Below are positions 3,956-5,840 of a stretch of 5,840 nucleotides of DNA, in pieces. The notes under the pieces are model-generated. The model made no database searches and was not told the origin of the DNA. It worked only from the letters and a program-made list of their open reading frames with translations. How positions within the stretch are numbered: position 1 is the stretch's first letter; the number at the start of each line of letters is the position of its first letter. The DNA is from an uncultured Bacteroidota bacterium (GTDB lineage Bacteria; Bacteroidota; Bacteroidia; Chitinophagales; Chitinophagaceae), in contig CAIVKT010000085.1 of NCBI GenBank assembly GCA_903906615.1, positions 1 through 5,840 on the forward strand, in the 5' to 3' direction. Both the position numbers and the translations under genes were made by a program.

Positions 3956-5840
3956 TTATTCGAGAACGGGCGATAGCCACCTGCTCATGTCTTCAAGGCT
4001 CATGCCTTTGCGGTTGGTATAGTCCTGCAGCTGGTCATCAAGTATCCGGTTGATGCCGAAGTAGTGGCTTTCCGGGTGGCTGAAGTACCAACCACATACC
4101 GATGCGCCGGGATACATGGCCAGCGATTCGGTAAGCGCTATGCCCGCATTTTCTCTTGCGTTGAGCAGATCAAAGAGCTTGTTCTTCTCGGTATGATCGG
4201 GGCAGGCGGGGTAGCCGGGTGCCGGGCGTATGCCCTGGTATTGTTCTTTCACCAGTTCTTCAGCGCTCAGCTGCTCATCTTTTATGTAGCCCCAATATTG
4301 CGTCCTCACTTTTTTGTGCAGCACTTCCGCAAATGCTTCGGCCAGCCTGTCGGCCAGAGCCTGCAGCATTATCTTATTGTAGTCGTCATGGTCATCCGCA
4401 AACTTTTGCAGGTGCGGCTCTATGCCATGTATGCTCACCGCAAACGCACCCATGTGGTCGCCCTCATTTGGCGATATAAAGTCACTGAGCGAGAAGTTGG
4501 CCTGGCCGGGGGCTTTCTTTATTTGCTGGCGCAGCGATTCCAGTTGTTCCAGTTGGTTGCCGTTCGTATCTTTTACTACAATGGTATCCGGCGCTGTTTT
4601 CTGTGCAGCCCATATGCCTATCACGCCCTTTGCGGTGAGCCATTTTTCACTGATCGCTTTATCCAGCAGGGCATTGGCATCGTTGTATAGCTTGGTGGCT
4701 TCCACACCTACACGCTCATCCTTGAGTATCTCCGGGAATTTACCTTTCATCTCCCAGGTTATGAAGAAAGGACCCCAGTCTATATATTGCCTTATTTCGT
4801 TCAGGTCATGGTCTGGGAATACTTCCGTACCCAGTAGCGCGGGCTGTGGCGGGGTATAGGCAGCCCAGTCTATCTTCGCGGCATTGGCCTGCGCTTCCCT
4901 GAAGGTTATGTATTGCTTCGCCGTCTTCTTGTTCGTAAAGTCATCGAGCAGCTTATCATACTCTGTCTTTATATTTTGCAGGAAGGTTTCCTTCTGATCC
5001 TTGTTCAGCAGGTTGCCTGCCACTGTCACGCTTCGGCTGGCGTCGAGTACATACACCACACCATCATCATATTGCGGGGCTATCTTCACCGCAGTGTGCA
5101 TACGGCTGGTGGTAGCGCCACCTATCAGCAGCGGCTGCTTCATGCCACGGCGTTTCATTTCTTTGGCCACATGCACCATCTCATCCAGCGATGGGGTTAT
5201 CAGGCCACTAAGGCCTATTAGGTCCACATTTTCTCTTTGTGCGGTATCCAGTATCTTATCGGCAGGCACCATCACGCCCAGGTCTATCACCTCGTAGCCG
5301 TTACAGCCCAGCACCACACCTACTATGTTCTTGCCTATATCATGCACATCGCCCTTTACAGTGGCCATCAGTATTTTTGCCGCGCCTGCGGTCTCGTCAT
5401 TGTGCGTGCCGGCAGCTATATGCGCCAGCCTGCGGGTTTCTTTCTCCGCCTCTATAAATGGGAACAGGTAAGCAACGCTTTTCTTCATCACGCGCGCGCT
5501 CTTTACCACCTGCGGCAGAAACATTTTACCACTGCCAAAGAGATCGCCCACCACATTCATCCCGGCCATCAGCGGGCCTTCTATCACGTCCAGCGGCTTT
5601 GGATATTTGGCTCGGGCCTCTTCAGTGTCTGCGTCTATAAAATCGGTGATGCCGTTTACCAGGGCGTGTTTCAGCCTTTCTTCCACCTCGGCGCCTCGCC
5701 ATGCGTCATCTACTTTTACTTCTTTGCCTTTTGCTTTTACTGTATCTGCAAATACCACGAGGCGCTCTGTGGCATCGGGGTTTCGGTTCAGTACCACATC
5801 TTCGCACAGCTCGCGCAGCTTAGGCTCTATCTCGTCATAC
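3956..5840 (-). CDS. metH: Cobalamin-dependent methionine synthase, C-terminal 627 residues (5' end outside the window)
   Basis: The enzyme transfers a methyl group from 5-methyltetrahydrofolate via cobalamin to homocysteine in the cytoplasm. The frame runs open to the right edge; its start is not in view, and a GTG at 5797 is just an internal Val. Counting from the first full codon at the edge, residues 1-28 are the end of the folate domain ([15 protein letters not shown]). The cobalamin cap domain is about 44-130 ([20 protein letters not shown]). The B12 domain is about 155-290, with GDVHDIGKN carrying the cobalt-ligand His166, then [11 protein letters not shown] and GGATTS. The AdoMet-dependent reactivation domain is about 311-627, with [15 protein letters not shown] (538-552) and [14 protein letters not shown] (576-589). 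All key motifs are intact and no frameshift is seen. The cap-to-B12 linker seems roughly a dozen residues longer than in E. coli. Whether the homocysteine domain is fused or encoded separately cannot be told. Any B12 riboswitch would lie upstream, out of view. Confidence 0.97.
   Translation of the reverse strand, partial: YDEIEPKLRELCEDVVLNRNPDATERLVVFADTVKAKGKEVKVDDAWRGAEVEERLKHALVNGITDFIDADTEEARAKYPKPLDVIEGPLMAGMNVVGDLFGSGKMFLPQVVKSARVMKKSVAYLFPFIEAEKETRRLAHIAAGTHNDETAGAAKILMATVKGDVHDIGKNIVGVVLGCNGYEVIDLGVMVPADKILDTAQRENVDLIGLSGLITPSLDEMVHVAKEMKRRGMKQPLLIGGATTSRMHTAVKIAPQYDDGVVYVLDASRSVTVAGNLLNKDQKETFLQNIKTEYDKLLDDFTNKKTAKQYITFREAQANAAKIDWAAYTPPQPALLGTEVFPDHDLNEIRQYIDWGPFFITWEMKGKFPEILKDERVGVEATKLYNDANALLDKAISEKWLTAKGVIGIWAAQKTAPDTIVVKDTNGNQLEQLESLRQQIKKAPGQANFSLSDFISPNEGDHMGAFAVSIHGIEPHLQKFADDHDDYNKIMLQALADRLAEAFAEVLHKKVRTQYWGYIKDEQLSAEELVKEQYQGIRPAPGYPACPDHTEKNKLFDLLNARENAGIALTESLAMYPGASVCGWYFSHPESHYFGINRILDDQLQDYTNRKGMSLEDMSRWLSPVLE

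Noticed and set aside
4064..4690. Long plus-strand open frame of 208 codons opposite metH, with others at 4422-4859, 4913-5221 and 5001-5297
   Set aside because: They lie opposite strongly conserved metH sequence, show no recognisable domain, and have no promoter-like box in front.
5795..5797. GTG as the metH start
   Set aside because: The frame is open and conserved further upstream to the window edge (for example KLRELCED before it), matching the folate-domain end of known MetH, so the gene is simply cut by the window.
1..5840. Mobile elements, CRISPR arrays, toxin-antitoxin or defence genes, tRNA or rRNA
   Set aside because: No transposase, integrase, regularly spaced repeats, or RNA gene sequence was recognised on either strand.

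Overview
The window looks like chromosomal DNA from a member of the Bacteroidota, most likely Chitinophagales/Chitinophagaceae. Four things point there: promoter elements of the TAnnTTTG (-7) / TTTG (-33) type in front of several genes, no clear Shine-Dalgarno sequences, lipoproteins with Bacteroidota-style signals, and a methionine synthase and a DUF4337-type membrane protein typical of the group. I see no rRNA, tRNA, CRISPR array, integrase, transposase or phage gene. Genes fill nearly everything, and no gene-free stretch exceeds about 160 bases.

Left part (1-1660). A 5' gene fragment on the minus strand (exported protein, unknown function) diverges from a tandem pair of plus-strand paralogues at 394-945 and 1067-1609. 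Each paralogue encodes a lipoprotein signal peptide, one six-cysteine EGF-like module and a beta-rich Thr/Ser/Gly domain, and each has its own promoter with the same TATCTTTG box. Their codon use is very different. A strong bidirectional hairpin terminator (1628-1659) separates the second paralogue from the next, convergent gene.

Middle part (1667-3186). A small Ala/Asn/Lys/Glu-rich lipoprotein on the minus strand carries an 11-residue peptide that occurs twice at its C-terminus. It diverges from a plus-strand DUF4337-type membrane protein (2243-2779). The stop codon of that gene overlaps the stop codon of a convergent RidA-family gene (2776-3186).

Right part (3187-5840). Reading leftward on the minus strand are the C-terminal two thirds of cobalamin-dependent methionine synthase (metH, cut by the window edge), a six- or seven-span PAP2-like membrane protein with a GTG start 29 bases after metH, and then the RidA-family gene. 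The metH and PAP2-like genes are probably co-transcribed. The RidA-family gene may be part of the same unit, but a 56-base gap holding a perfect 18-bp palindrome inside short AAAAGTT repeats lies before it.

I found no clear new multi-gene system. The observations most worth a second look are the duplicated C-terminal peptide whose two copies differ only at synonymous third positions, the tandem EGF lipoproteins with contrasting codon use and possible surface-export signals, the divergent PAP2 motifs, and the palindrome element.
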